Source: Bacteroidales bacterium
GTDB taxonomy: Bacteria > Bacteroidota > Bacteroidia > Bacteroidales > ML635J-15
Assembly (NCBI GenBank): GCA_017651185.1
Contig: JAGCDJ010000006.1
Coordinates: 1 to 64,000, forward strand
Reading direction: 5' to 3'
Length of the DNA: 64,000 bases
Shown here in pieces: positions 26,801 through 35,857 of the stretch. Under the pieces are notes generated by a model. It was given only the letters and a program-made list of their open reading frames with translations. It did no database searches and was not told the DNA's origin. Position 1 is the first letter of the stretch. Each line of letters opens with the position of its first letter. Both the position numbers and the translations under genes were made by a program.

Positions 26801-28736
26801 TACGGTTTCTTTCTACTATTCTGACAATAGCATTGAATCATTTAATAGAAACTTAATACTATACATGGGACATACTTCAAAGTACGAATATGACTATAAT
26901 AATGATTGGGTTAAGTCTAATCTGGTTAATGTTAGTTCGCAAAATGTACTTATAGAAGGAGAAAGCGGTTGGATAACTTTTGTGCTTCGTACTCCGTTTA
27001 ATTATAACGGAACCGACAATCTGGTTGTGGCAGTAAAGGATATTTCGGAAAATTATGTAGGTTCGCTTAAATTCCAGTGCTCTATGTCTGAATATGAGTC
27101 GGCAATATACGAAAGTAATGATAGTCATGCAATATACAACCTTAACGCAACTTATGGAACGAAAACCAGCAAACGCAACAATATACGTTTTGGACTTGAA
27201 TATGTTGAGCCGCCTGCTGTTGAAGTCGATACGGTTGAAACAGATTCTTATTTGCAGGTGGGAACCGGTTCTAATATACGTGAGGCGCTTCCTGTAAATA
27301 CATCTGGAAAATATGGTTATTCGCAGCAGTTGTTCAATGCGTTGGAAATGGGTGGAGCAAGGACAATTTATTCGCTTTCGTTCAATTGTATTACTAACGA
27401 CAATGCTGATGCAGTAAGGAATGTGAAAATATATATGGGTAATGTCAATAATTTCGAGTTCGAGTACAACGATTGGGTTGATGTTATTGGACTTGAAGTT
27501 GATGATTCTGAATATGGTAATGTTTCTCAGGTTTATAATGGAGAAATTACTATTCCTGCAAATTCCGGTTGGGTTACGGTAGTTTTAGACCAGCCGTTTG
27601 AGTACAATGGTATAGATAACCTCGTTGTTGCTTGGCTTGATAATACTGGAGAGTCGCATGCAGAAAGACATTTTGTTTGCTCAAATAGTACTCTGGGCAA
27701 TTCGATTATTGCAACGCATAATATTGGTGCCTTCGATTTGACGCATGTAGAAAATATTTTTGGAAACATTTTGCAGTATCGTACCAACATTCGTTTCGGA
27801 CTTGAAAATAATGTGGTATATAATCTTGATGTTGTTTCTAACGATGAGGTTATGGGCAAAGTTTCTGGTTCGGGAAGGTATGAGGAAGGACGCATTGCGA
27901 CGGTTTCGGCTACCGCATATCCTTGTTTCAAGTTCAGCAAGTGGGACGATGGTGTAACCGAAAATCCGCGTAGGGTGGAGATGACATCTGATGTTTCTCT
28001 TATGGCAATCTTCGAGAGCAACGGCAACGATACGCTCAACTACGATAACGGAGAGTATGGGGTTTCGTTGGGTTATCATCAGGAAAATGTATCGTGGGGC
28101 ATGTTGCTTTTGCCACAGCATCTAGAATCGCGACCAAGTTTGACCGATGTACAGTTCTATGTTGACGGACTATATTCATACGGCGAATATGAGTTGTGTG
28201 TTTATCAGGGCGTTGATACTTTGCCAACTGAAAGGATTTTGCGTGACTCGTTGACCATTGAAGTTGGTACCGAGGGTTGGTTAAGTTTTGAATTCGATAC
28301 GGTTGCTGTCGATACTGATCGTCCGTTATGGGTAATATTGAGTTGCCGTGGCAATTATCCTGCCGTGGCTTCAACTTTCACGGGACCAGGTTATGAGAAT
28401 GGTGCTTGGTGGAATCCTGGTAGCGGATGGACACAGCAGAATTATGGTGCATGGATGATAAAGGCAGTGTTCAATGTAGTTGAAAATGAAGATGACGACG
28501 ATGATTTCGTTGATTTTGTTATGTCCGACAAGATAGAGATTTATCCAAATCCTGTCGCATCACAATTATATATAATAGGTATTGCCGAAGGCGAAAATGT
28601 GGAGATTTATAATGTGTTGGGCGGTTTGGTTGCAAACTTTAAATACGATGGCAGAGAAATCAATGTAGATAATCTCCCGGCAGGAATGTATGTTCTGAAA
28701 TGCAATGGAATGACAACGAAGTTTGTCAAGGAATAA
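23847..28736 (+). CDS. Giant repeat-containing T9SS surface protein
   Basis: A 1629-residue secreted protein with signal peptide MKRVLVIIPMLLLLVQCAFA. Two cleaved-adhesin/MAM-like jelly-roll domains come first (about 24-190 and 195-355; each with YPWxEDFES near the start and YGFLLDDI at the end). Five tandem repeats of about 190 residues follow, starting near 360, 549, 743, 937 and 1127, each with EYLQVGTG (or a variant), YSQQ(I/L)F, GGxxTIYSLSF, WVT/WATIV, YNGTDNLV and NVRFGLEY. Next come a bacterial-repeat domain (about 1325-1391, SGRYEEGRIATVSATAYP), a further beta-sandwich, an acidic DDDD linker and a type A sorting domain (about 1560-1629, EIYPNPVASQ). It is probably an adhesin. Start ATG 23847 follows a TAATTTTG box at 23813. 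Confidence 0.9.
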   Translation: MKRVLVIIPMLLLLVQCAFAQISTYPWTEDFESNSFETNGWTTSIISGNADWGIGTGGTGNGNPLETAHGGNYNAIINNGRTSGDTTMLLSPVFARPNMDGTIEISFYYANPKWSNDYDVLIVKYIDAQKDSTLLIVEDYNDEWTSATVELPVSSLAATFQIGFVGVPRWGYGFLLDDINFDFEESPVVVVNPIDTYPWCEDFESGVLETNGFAASILSGSVNWHLGTGAVSGSSFFSAHSGSYNAIISNESHNADTAMLLTPVFERPNNIDTLELSFYFANLSWGNDFDRLIVKYRDETGDSLLLSITNSNSRWTRKKIQLPVADLAETFQIAFYGMPSYGYGFLLDDICMDEYVAPVLDVIDTDTYRQVGTGEVTATLPLQTSSGYSYTQQIFLSNEMGGAKTIYSLAFEYSGNETEEVQRGVKIYMANTEKPLFYGYDFVNLSNMTKVFSGLMTIPAEASWATIVLETPFEYDGTSNLVLAVYDNTGSTANNRLFNCSEFEESMSISSFSDYNISIAESYIYGNVGNKRNNVRFGIVEQTPELPAVDVEETSEYLQVGTNTTNAKSFLPVKTDENWSFSQQIFDSRELGGEKTIYSLSFNYLENTNGDISRNLKVYLAHTEKLEYDAVNEVVNWVDMTKVYSGQLRMESESGWATIVFNTPFHYNGVDNLMLTVVDVTGGPESNPVQFACSNIVKSSAVALSNYSALSYSEMSYSAGNLCRFRSNVRFGLEYVEPVQYVVDVEETDEYLQVGTGNIEIVGELPIQLTRTWSYSQQIFRAEDFGGRRTIYSLSFNYTGNTNGEFTRNVKAYLGHTQKDEFDSASDDFVNVTEMTKVYSGLMRFDAESGWAMLVFDNPFVYNGTDNLVVAVVDNTGHVDSQVSFVGSNVEGSQSVCAAASYSASLNTTSFSDCALRFYRNNVRFGLVYVEPPAHVVDTIETAEYLQVGTGSETSSELPTNTYYNYSYSQQLFTSYEMGGQRTIYTVSFYYSDNSIESFNRNLILYMGHTSKYEYDYNNDWVKSNLVNVSSQNVLIEGESGWITFVLRTPFNYNGTDNLVVAVKDISENYVGSLKFQCSMSEYESAIYESNDSHAIYNLNATYGTKTSKRNNIRFGLEYVEPPAVEVDTVETDSYLQVGTGSNIREALPVNTSGKYGYSQQLFNALEMGGARTIYSLSFNCITNDNADAVRNVKIYMGNVNNFEFEYNDWVDVIGLEVDDSEYGNVSQVYNGEITIPANSGWVTVVLDQPFEYNGIDNLVVAWLDNTGESHAERHFVCSNSTLGNSIIATHNIGAFDLTHVENIFGNILQYRTNIRFGLENNVVYNLDVVSNDEVMGKVSGSGRYEEGRIATVSATAYPCFKFSKWDDGVTENPRRVEMTSDVSLMAIFESNGNDTLNYDNGEYGVSLGYHQENVSWGMLLLPQHLESRPSLTDVQFYVDGLYSYGEYELCVYQGVDTLPTERILRDSLTIEVGTEGWLSFEFDTVAVDTDRPLWVILSCRGNYPAVASTFTGPGYENGAWWNPGSGWTQQNYGAWMIKAVFNVVENEDDDDDFVDFVMSDKIEIYPNPVASQLYIIGIAEGENVEIYNVLGGLVANFKYDGREINVDNLPAGMYVLKCNGMTTKFVKE

Positions 28737-28763
28737 TTAGAATCAGATGTATCTGTAAAATAC

Positions 28764-28797
28764 GAACGGCAGTCGATTTCATCGGCTGCCGTTTTTC
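28764..28797 (+). terminator. Intrinsic terminator after the giant adhesin gene
   Basis: ACGGCAG (28766-28772) pairs with CTGCCGT (28786-28792), plus CGA/TCG inside, followed by a T-run. It is a member of the recurrent terminator family. Confidence 0.8.
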
Positions 28798-28816
28798 ATA
28801 CTCTATACTCTTGATT

Positions 28817-31504
28817 TTAACGTTTGCTTATTGCTCGTGTTATTTCTCCAATCCAAAGGACTACCGATGTAGCGGCTACTATTATCAGCCAGTCAAATAT
28901 ATTTAGGTGGCATACGTTGAACATTTGTCCGCCTATTTCTACTATCAGTATTTGTCCGAAGAATATTACAAGGGCAATTATGATGAACCAGCGGCATGAA
29001 GCAAGTCCAGAAAATGCCGATTTCCCTGTCATAAATGCTTTGGCATTGAACATGTTCCAGAATTGGAGCATTACGAATATGGTGAAGAACAAACTTAGTT
29101 CTTTGTCGGTAAGTCCGTCAAATGCACCGAATATCTTTATGTCTGTAAGCGAGTTGATTGCTGAGTGCTGGAACCAAAGCAGTATTCCCAGAAGAATTAC
29201 GAAGAAAAGTCCACCGATTCCGAATATGCGTTTTGCCATCGGTTTGCTGATTATTGCGTCCGAAGTCTTGCGAGGTTTTTCCTTCATTACCGACTTTGAT
29301 GGCGGGAGAGATGCAAGTGCCAATGCTGCAAAAGTATCCATTATTAGGTTCACCCAAAGCATCTGAGTTACCGTAAGCGGCGATTCTGTTCCGAGGAATG
29401 CTCCGAACAGCACTATTAGGCAGGCGGCAACATTGATTGTGGTCTGGAACATAATGAATCGTTGAATGTTCTTGTACAACGAGCGTCCCCACATAACAGC
29501 GTTGGCGATAGTGCTGAACGAGTTGTCAAGTATTGTCATGTCGCTAGCTTCCTTTGCTACGGCAGTTCCGTCGCCCATCGATAGTCCAACATCGGCGGCA
29601 TTTAGTGCAGGGGCGTCGTTGGTTCCGTCGCCTGTGACTGCTACAACCATGTCGAGTTCCTTGAGCATCTTTACTACTCGTTCCTTGTCGTTTGGTCGTG
29701 CACGGGATATGATTTTCACATCGGCAATTACTGCCTTCAGTTGTTCGTCAGTCATTTCGGCAATGTCCTGTCCAAGAAGGATGTTCGCATCGGTGTCGCT
29801 TTCTGTCCATAGTCCAAGTTGACGACCAATTTCCTTTGCAGTGCCCGGTGCATCGCCAGTGACAATTTTTACAGCTATTCCTGCGTTGAGGCATTCGCTT
29901 ATTGCTGCAGGGACATCGGGGCGAATCGGGTCGGAAATAGCAACCACGCCAAGCATCTGCATTTCGTTTACACAAAGTTTGCCGTCTTCAAAAACTTTTT
30001 GTCCGTCGGCAACCTTCATGCTGGCGAAACCGAGTGTTCGCATTGCCTTGCTTTGATATTCTGCAAGTTTTGTGTTGTATTTAGCCTTGTCTTCGTCTGA
30101 AATCTTGCAATATGACATAATAATGTCGGGAGCACCTATTACATAAAGGATATTTCCCTCAACGACTTTCGACTTCACGACGGTTGCCATGTATTTGTTT
30201 TTGGTCGAGAATGGTATCCTGTCAATAATTTCTGTGCTTTCGCGTATTGTAAGATAATTGATTTTAAAGTCGTTGAGCCATAGCAGTACTGCACCCTCGG
30301 TTGGACTGCCTACTGTCTTTGGTTTTTCGCTTGAAAGGTCAAGGTTTGCGCTGGTGTCCATTGCTATGCATTCAGCAAGCAGTCGTGATATTTCGTTGTC
30401 AGAGAGTTTTTGCCCTTCCAACGATTCGAAGAATGTGTCGTATATCTTCATCTGGTTCTGCGTGAGGGTACCGGTCTTGTCGGTGCATATAACCGATGTA
30501 GCACCCATGGTTTCGCAGGAATGCATCGTTCGCGGAAGCGTATTCTGTTTCATCAGTCGCTTCATGCTGAAGGCAAGACTCAGTGTAACGCTCATAGGCA
30601 GACCTTCGGGGACGGCTACAACTATAAGTGTTACAGCAATCATGATGGTGTCGAGCACATACTTGACGAATGTTATTATTCCTTCGGTTTCGTCGAAGTC
30701 GGCATTGCCCTGAACAAAATAGACTATTAGTCTTCCTACTATTATAAGTCCTGCGATTATGTAGCTTGCCTTTGTTATTACAGAACTCAACCAGTCAAGT
30801 TTTTTGCTTAGTGGAGTCGGGTCGCCTTCCTCGACTTGTGCCGCCTTGAATACCTTTCCACATTCAGTGCTGTCGCCTACGCGGATTACTTTTGCCGTAC
30901 AATATCCTTCTATTATTGTCGTGCCTTTCAGAACATGGTTGGAAGGGTAGGTGGCGTCCTTGTCGAAATGTGCTGGGTCTGTGGTCTTGGTGCATTGCGG
31001 TTCTCCAGTTAGCGACGATTCGTTCATTATAAGGTTGAATGAATCTAGCAGTTCGCAGTCGGCAGGAACTTCCTCGCCGATTTCGAGGAGAACAATGTCG
31101 CCGACAACTATTTCCTTGCGCTGTACTTGGCAGACATTTCCGTTGCGGATTACTTTAACAAGCGTTTCGTCGTTCACTTCGTTTAGACTCTGGAAGGTCT
31201 TTTCGTTGCTAAGTTCGAGGAAAAAGCCAACCATTGTTGCTAAAAGCACTGCTACAAGTATTCCCGCAGGTTCAAGGAAAACCGATGCTCCGTCGCCGCA
31301 CCATCCGAACTGGTAAGTCGAAATGCCAATCGAAAGCAATAGTGCTATTAGGAGAATCCTAATTAGCGGGTCGGAAAAACAATCGAGGAATTTCTTCCAG
31401 AGAGATTCGCGTTTTGGTGGTGTGAGAACATTGATGCCGTTTTTTTCTCTACTCTCAATGACTTGTGCATCAGTAAGTCCCGTATAGTGATGTGTTTGAT
31501 TCAT
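28817..31504 (-). CDS. Calcium-translocating P-type ATPase (PMCA type)
   Basis: An 895-residue P-type ATPase of the IIB (PMCA-like) group that exports Ca2+. It has a cation-transporter N-terminal domain (HYTGLTDAQVIESREKNGIN), the actuator motif SLTGEP, the transmembrane Ca2+ site VVAVPEGLPM, the phosphorylation motif CTDKTGTLTQNQM, the hinge TGDGTNDAPALNAADVG, and about ten membrane spans. It lacks the long C-terminal calmodulin tail of eukaryotic PMCAs, as is usual in bacteria. A TACATTTG box at 31541-31534 on the minus strand is its likely promoter. It is monocistronic. Confidence 0.93.
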   Translation of the reverse strand: MNQTHHYTGLTDAQVIESREKNGINVLTPPKRESLWKKFLDCFSDPLIRILLIALLLSIGISTYQFGWCGDGASVFLEPAGILVAVLLATMVGFFLELSNEKTFQSLNEVNDETLVKVIRNGNVCQVQRKEIVVGDIVLLEIGEEVPADCELLDSFNLIMNESSLTGEPQCTKTTDPAHFDKDATYPSNHVLKGTTIIEGYCTAKVIRVGDSTECGKVFKAAQVEEGDPTPLSKKLDWLSSVITKASYIIAGLIIVGRLIVYFVQGNADFDETEGIITFVKYVLDTIMIAVTLIVVAVPEGLPMSVTLSLAFSMKRLMKQNTLPRTMHSCETMGATSVICTDKTGTLTQNQMKIYDTFFESLEGQKLSDNEISRLLAECIAMDTSANLDLSSEKPKTVGSPTEGAVLLWLNDFKINYLTIRESTEIIDRIPFSTKNKYMATVVKSKVVEGNILYVIGAPDIIMSYCKISDEDKAKYNTKLAEYQSKAMRTLGFASMKVADGQKVFEDGKLCVNEMQMLGVVAISDPIRPDVPAAISECLNAGIAVKIVTGDAPGTAKEIGRQLGLWTESDTDANILLGQDIAEMTDEQLKAVIADVKIISRARPNDKERVVKMLKELDMVVAVTGDGTNDAPALNAADVGLSMGDGTAVAKEASDMTILDNSFSTIANAVMWGRSLYKNIQRFIMFQTTINVAACLIVLFGAFLGTESPLTVTQMLWVNLIMDTFAALALASLPPSKSVMKEKPRKTSDAIISKPMAKRIFGIGGLFFVILLGILLWFQHSAINSLTDIKIFGAFDGLTDKELSLFFTIFVMLQFWNMFNAKAFMTGKSAFSGLASCRWFIIIALVIFFGQILIVEIGGQMFNVCHLNIFDWLIIVAATSVVLWIGEITRAISKR

Positions 31505-31611
31505 TCCCTAATATATATTTTGACAAAAGTTTGCAAATGTAGTGAAAAAATACGCTTGATTATTTAATTTTTTGAAGTAATTTTTTTGAATGTTAGGCGT
31601 GATGATGATAG

Positions 31612-31670
31612 CAAAAAAACGGCGTACAAATACTGAACAAGTCCAGTATGTCATACACCGTTTTTTGTGA
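31612..31670 (-). terminator. Long hairpin terminator after the esterase gene
   Basis: An extended imperfect stem joins the AAAAAACGG arm and the CCGTTTTTT arm, with inner CATACTG/CAGTAT pairing. T-runs sit on both outer ends. It separates the esterase from the Ca2+ ATPase. Confidence 0.75.
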
Positions 31671-31684
31671 GGTTATGAGATTAT

Positions 31685-32830
31685 TTATCTCGCTATTGTA
31701 AGTTTTTGAGCGTGACCATCAACAACAACGAAATACATTCCGTTTGGAAGGTCGGAAATGTCGATTGCCGTGTTGTTTTGAGTTGTGCTGACGCGTTTGA
31801 TTTCCTTGCCCGTAGCATTGTAGATGGCAAGTTCGGAATCGTTTTGGCTAACTATGTTCACAATGTCGGTTGCGGGATTAGGGTAAATTGCAATAGCATC
31901 AGAAATGTTTTCTTCTACTTTGGTCGGTTCGTTTTCTTCGCCAATGAAGAACTTGTAAATCTCGGTAGTATAGTCAATGTCGTTGTGTGCTGCATCGTAC
32001 CATGTGTGTACACCATTGTTTACTTTGATGAAAACAGTCTTGTTTCCAGTCTCATTGTTCTTGTATGTGTATTGCTCGAATGTAAGTCCATCGTTTTTGG
32101 TGTCCTCGAAATTATATACGGTAGGTTCTGTACCACATTCGTTGTAGTTGCGCCATGTTTCAACAAGAGCTTCAGCACCAAGTCCGACTTGAATTGAAAA
32201 TCCAGAGTATGAGAAACTTGCATCAGCATAGGATATGGTTTCATCTGATGTGCCGTGAATGTGCATGGTGTTGATTTTACCTGTCGGTTCAAATGCCTGG
32301 AAATGACCGAGTGTGCCGCTTACCGATGCAATAGCAGTTATTCTGTCGGCATGTTTTACAGCCATCTTGTTGCTCATAAATCCGCCCATCGAGAAGCCTG
32401 TAATGAAAATGCTGTCGGTATCAATGTCAAAATTGTTCTCGAGTGAATCAAGGATTGCCAATATGAATCCTTCATCGTTTACACCAGCGTTAAGTTCGAT
32501 GGAGTTTATATACGGAATATTTTCTCCGCCAACACCTGCAGCCCAAGCTGTTCCTGCGGGTTGTCCCATAATGCTTGCTTCGGTTGCTTCTGGTGTGATA
32601 ATAATCCAGTTAGGAGCAAGACTTTCGAAGCCAAGTTGCGAGAAGTTGTTGCAGTTGTCTCCAAGTCCGTGAAGCTGGAACAATACAGGCATACTGCCGT
32701 TTGGTGATGCAGGAATGTGTTCAACGTACTTTCTTGTTGTACCTTCAAATTCCATTGTGCGCGTTACGTTTTGCGCATTCAGGGCTATTGCCATTATAGC
32801 CATTGCTACGATTGTAAAGATTTTTTTCAT
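31685..32830 (-). CDS. Secreted PHB-depolymerase/feruloyl-esterase-like hydrolase with T9SS domain
   Basis: A 381-residue secreted alpha/beta hydrolase. Signal peptide MKKIFTIVAMAIMAIALNAQ; oxyanion region LFQLHGLGDN; nucleophile Ser in ITGFSMGGFMSNK; acid in HIHGTSDETISY; catalytic His in NNGVHTWYD. This is the LpqC/polyhydroxybutyrate depolymerase and feruloyl-esterase superfamily, which cleaves ester bonds in polymers or plant cell wall material. A type A sorting domain ends the protein (about 310-381, IAIYPNPATDIVNIV). It lies 18 bases downstream of the AddB-like gene, so the two may be cotranscribed with aroC. Confidence 0.88.
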   Translation of the reverse strand: MKKIFTIVAMAIMAIALNAQNVTRTMEFEGTTRKYVEHIPASPNGSMPVLFQLHGLGDNCNNFSQLGFESLAPNWIIITPEATEASIMGQPAGTAWAAGVGGENIPYINSIELNAGVNDEGFILAILDSLENNFDIDTDSIFITGFSMGGFMSNKMAVKHADRITAIASVSGTLGHFQAFEPTGKINTMHIHGTSDETISYADASFSYSGFSIQVGLGAEALVETWRNYNECGTEPTVYNFEDTKNDGLTFEQYTYKNNETGNKTVFIKVNNGVHTWYDAAHNDIDYTTEIYKFFIGEENEPTKVEENISDAIAIYPNPATDIVNIVSQNDSELAIYNATGKEIKRVSTTQNNTAIDISDLPNGMYFVVVDGHAQKLTIAR

Positions 32831-32848
32831 ATAGTTAAATTTTGATTG

Positions 32849-35800
32849 TTATTTATTATTATCTCTTTCGCATATCTTTTTATATGGGCAAAATTTGCAT
32901 GTTTCAATATTGTCGGTTTGGGTTAAATTTTCGTTTATGTCAAGAAGTTTGCTGAGTATTTTTTTCAGGTTCTTGTTGAAGTCGTCGCGGAGTGAAACTG
33001 TTTTCTTTTCTGTTTTTACTTGTTGTTCACCATCTATTTCCTCTGTTGTTGTTTCGTTTATTATGATTGTTTGTCCCTGGTAGTTCTCAATATTGCATTT
33101 TTTACTTTTATTGTTTTCGTCGAATTTGTAGCATTTAAGCCAGCCGTCGTTTATGTTATTTACACTGATGATGTATGGAACCACAATGTATTCGTGTTTC
33201 AGTCTCGCCATCATTTCCGAGTATATTAGGATCTGTGCTGCTTCCTTCGACTTGTAGTTGGTGCTATCCCAGAACTTTTCGTTGTAAGTCTTGTTCTTTG
33301 TCTTGTCGTCGATGTTTGATGTCTTGTAGTCGATAACCCGCAAAACACCTTCCTTCAGGTCAATGCGGTCGATGACTCCTCTCAGCATGACATTTTGCTT
33401 TTCGACCTCATATTCTATTGAGAAGTTCGTTTCAAGTGCAATAATCGAGAAAGGCGCATATTCTTCGTCTGCCTTTAGAATCTTGTCCAGATATTTGCGC
33501 AGAGGCTTTATCATTAGTTTTGACTTGGCTTCTTCAACAAGTTTCTTGTCGTTTTCGTCAATCTCAAATACTTTACATGTGGCGTATTCTATTGCCTTGT
33601 CGATGTTGCTGTTTTCTGTTATGTTTTTGAAGTCGCTTTTGTTTATGATTTTGCCAATATAATTATGGTACAGATGGAATAATGACTGGTGCAGCAGGTT
33701 TCCGAAATCTAGTGCTGAGGTGTCGTCGTCGATGCCGTTTGGTTCCTTCATGCCTTCGATGTACTTGAAGTTGAACTTGAGCGGACACTCAATGTATGTG
33801 TTTATCATGCTAGGTGCGGCACCTTTTTTCTCATCCTTTCCCTTGTCGATTCCGAGCAATACTTTTATCTTGCTGATTGTATTGTCTGTCTTTTTTACTT
33901 CAATCTTGTTGTTTTGTGATGGAAGAATCTCATAACTCCTTGTCTCGTGGTATTTTGCATTTTTAGTATTGCTTTCGTACAGGCCGAGTTCGTATTCAGT
34001 TTGGGTCAGGAATCTTGACTTTTCACTGTTCGAGTTCTTTTCTTCCGAACTGTATATCATCCGTATTTTGCTGCTGCGTTGCAACAACCTGTAGAAATAG
34101 TATGCGAATATGCTGTCCTGAAATTCTATTGACGGCATGTCGAAGGCCTTGCGCAGTCCGTATGGAATCATGCTTTGCTTGTAGGTCGACTTGGGGAAGG
34201 TATTTTCGTTCATCGACAGCATTATTACGTTGTCGAAGTCGAGACTGCGGGTCTCCATAAAACCGAGAATCTGCATGCAGTCGTCAGACTTTCCGTCAAA
34301 TGCCATGTTGCTCTGCTTTATCATGCTGACCATCAACTTGTAGTACATCTTGTTGTTCTCGAACCTGATTTCGTCACCAATTGCGTTTATGAACGAAGTG
34401 AACAAGGTTATGATTTTGTGCATGAAATCCGATTCTGTACTGTACAGTTTGTCGTTCAATATGTTAAGGTATACTGTGTTGCATACGTCTATGACATATT
34501 GTGGGAATGTCTTGTCCTTCAGGTTGATGTCGAGTATAGTATTGAGAACTACGTTTTCTTCGGTGTAGGGTTTCAACTTGTCGATGCTGATGTATTCTAT
34601 CTTGTTCTTGTTGATAGTGTCAAGCATTTCGTCGTTTGAGTATCTGCGAATGAAACTGTTGGTTATCACTGAGAATACATCTTGTTTGCGCACGTAGGTC
34701 TTTTCGCCTGTTGATGCGTGCATTGCTAGCATCATTACCGACATGGCAAAACTTGCAGAGGCGGTGTAACTTAAAGGATACCCCATAGTTATATTGTATG
34801 GTCGGCGAATGGTATTTCCGTTTTCATCCTTTAGCGTTTCGGGAAGCGAATAAATAAGCGGCACAAGCAGTTTTTCGTCGCCTAAGATTATTGCTGTCCT
34901 GCTGTCTATTTCCTTGCATGTTTCCAGAAGTTCTGGTATCAGTTTCACTTGTGCTACCGATGTCGGTACTTCTATTATCTTTACGTCCCTAGAGTTAAGG
35001 TTCCTGATTTGATCGGTAAGTTCAAATTCTTTTGGCAACGGAAATTTTCTTATGTTGTCGCGTAGGAATAGCCCCGCTTCTTGCGACTTGTTGTTTATGT
35101 AGTATTTGTCGGCGTCCCAGAAGAAAAGACATTCGCCATTCTTTGCCTTAGCGACTTCGCGAACGTGTTCCATAAGTTTTTTCTCACACTTGTTGAGAGC
35201 ACTGAAACCTACAAATGCGTAGTTCTTGAACGGAAAATCAACCGATTCCATTTTGTTTTCCACAAAATTGCGGTAAATAAGTCCTTGGTAACCGATTCCC
35301 TTTTCGAGCAGCAATTGAGTGAAGTCGTTGTATACATCAGGCATATTCTGCCATAGTTCGAGGGTTTTTAGTTTGCCGTCCTTCAGGTTTTGTGCAGAAA
35401 CATTGGTCCAGAACTCGCGAAGTATTCCTATTAGTTTTTCGTTGTCATCGAATTCGGAGAATTCCATTCTTATTTCCGATTCGTCGGCAATATTCTTGAA
35501 TAGTTTCTGCGGGTCGACCAGATATTTGTCGATGTCGTCGAAGTCGCTAAGCAGCACTTCTCCGAGGTTGTAAAACTTGTCGAGTGATGTATGTTCGGGA
35601 AAATATTTTTCGTATGCCTTGTGCAGGTTGTAGACTAGTATTATTCGTTCTGCCTCGTGGATGTTGGAATTCTTTATGAAAATGTCCTTTATCGGCGTAA
35701 TTTTTGGTGCCCAGCATATTTCGGTGGCGTTTCGTTTTAGCGATGCTAGCAATGCCGAACCAGTTCTGTTGTTGGGGACAATGATTTCAAGTTCCTGCAG

Positions 35801-35857
35801 GTCGTCAAATTGCCCGGTTATGTATTTCGTTACGGAGTCGATGAAACTTATTTCCAT
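32849..35857 (-). CDS. AddB-like PD-(D/E)XK exonuclease with Fe-S cluster
   Basis: A 1002-residue protein from ATG 35857 (MEISFIDSVTKYI). An inactive UvrD-helicase-like N-terminal part (IIVPNNRTGSALLASLKRN, VMLSMNENTFPKS) is followed by a RecB-family nuclease domain with LRGVIDRIDLKEG and LRVIDYKTSN, the metal-binding Asp-Asp-x-Lys core. Four cysteines, one in INTYIECPLKFNF and three in TCKFCPYKKICERD, match the 4Fe-4S staple of AddB nucleases. It is the recombination/repair partner of an AddA helicase-nuclease, which is not in the window. Its start overlaps the aroC stop by 10 bases. Confidence 0.88.
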   Translation of the reverse strand: MEISFIDSVTKYITGQFDDLQELEIIVPNNRTGSALLASLKRNATEICWAPKITPIKDIFIKNSNIHEAERIILVYNLHKAYEKYFPEHTSLDKFYNLGEVLLSDFDDIDKYLVDPQKLFKNIADESEIRMEFSEFDDNEKLIGILREFWTNVSAQNLKDGKLKTLELWQNMPDVYNDFTQLLLEKGIGYQGLIYRNFVENKMESVDFPFKNYAFVGFSALNKCEKKLMEHVREVAKAKNGECLFFWDADKYYINNKSQEAGLFLRDNIRKFPLPKEFELTDQIRNLNSRDVKIIEVPTSVAQVKLIPELLETCKEIDSRTAIILGDEKLLVPLIYSLPETLKDENGNTIRRPYNITMGYPLSYTASASFAMSVMMLAMHASTGEKTYVRKQDVFSVITNSFIRRYSNDEMLDTINKNKIEYISIDKLKPYTEENVVLNTILDINLKDKTFPQYVIDVCNTVYLNILNDKLYSTESDFMHKIITLFTSFINAIGDEIRFENNKMYYKLMVSMIKQSNMAFDGKSDDCMQILGFMETRSLDFDNVIMLSMNENTFPKSTYKQSMIPYGLRKAFDMPSIEFQDSIFAYYFYRLLQRSSKIRMIYSSEEKNSNSEKSRFLTQTEYELGLYESNTKNAKYHETRSYEILPSQNNKIEVKKTDNTISKIKVLLGIDKGKDEKKGAAPSMINTYIECPLKFNFKYIEGMKEPNGIDDDTSALDFGNLLHQSLFHLYHNYIGKIINKSDFKNITENSNIDKAIEYATCKVFEIDENDKKLVEEAKSKLMIKPLRKYLDKILKADEEYAPFSIIALETNFSIEYEVEKQNVMLRGVIDRIDLKEGVLRVIDYKTSNIDDKTKNKTYNEKFWDSTNYKSKEAAQILIYSEMMARLKHEYIVVPYIISVNNINDGWLKCYKFDENNKSKKCNIENYQGQTIIINETTTEEIDGEQQVKTEKKTVSLRDDFNKNLKKILSKLLDINENLTQTDNIETCKFCPYKKICERDNNK

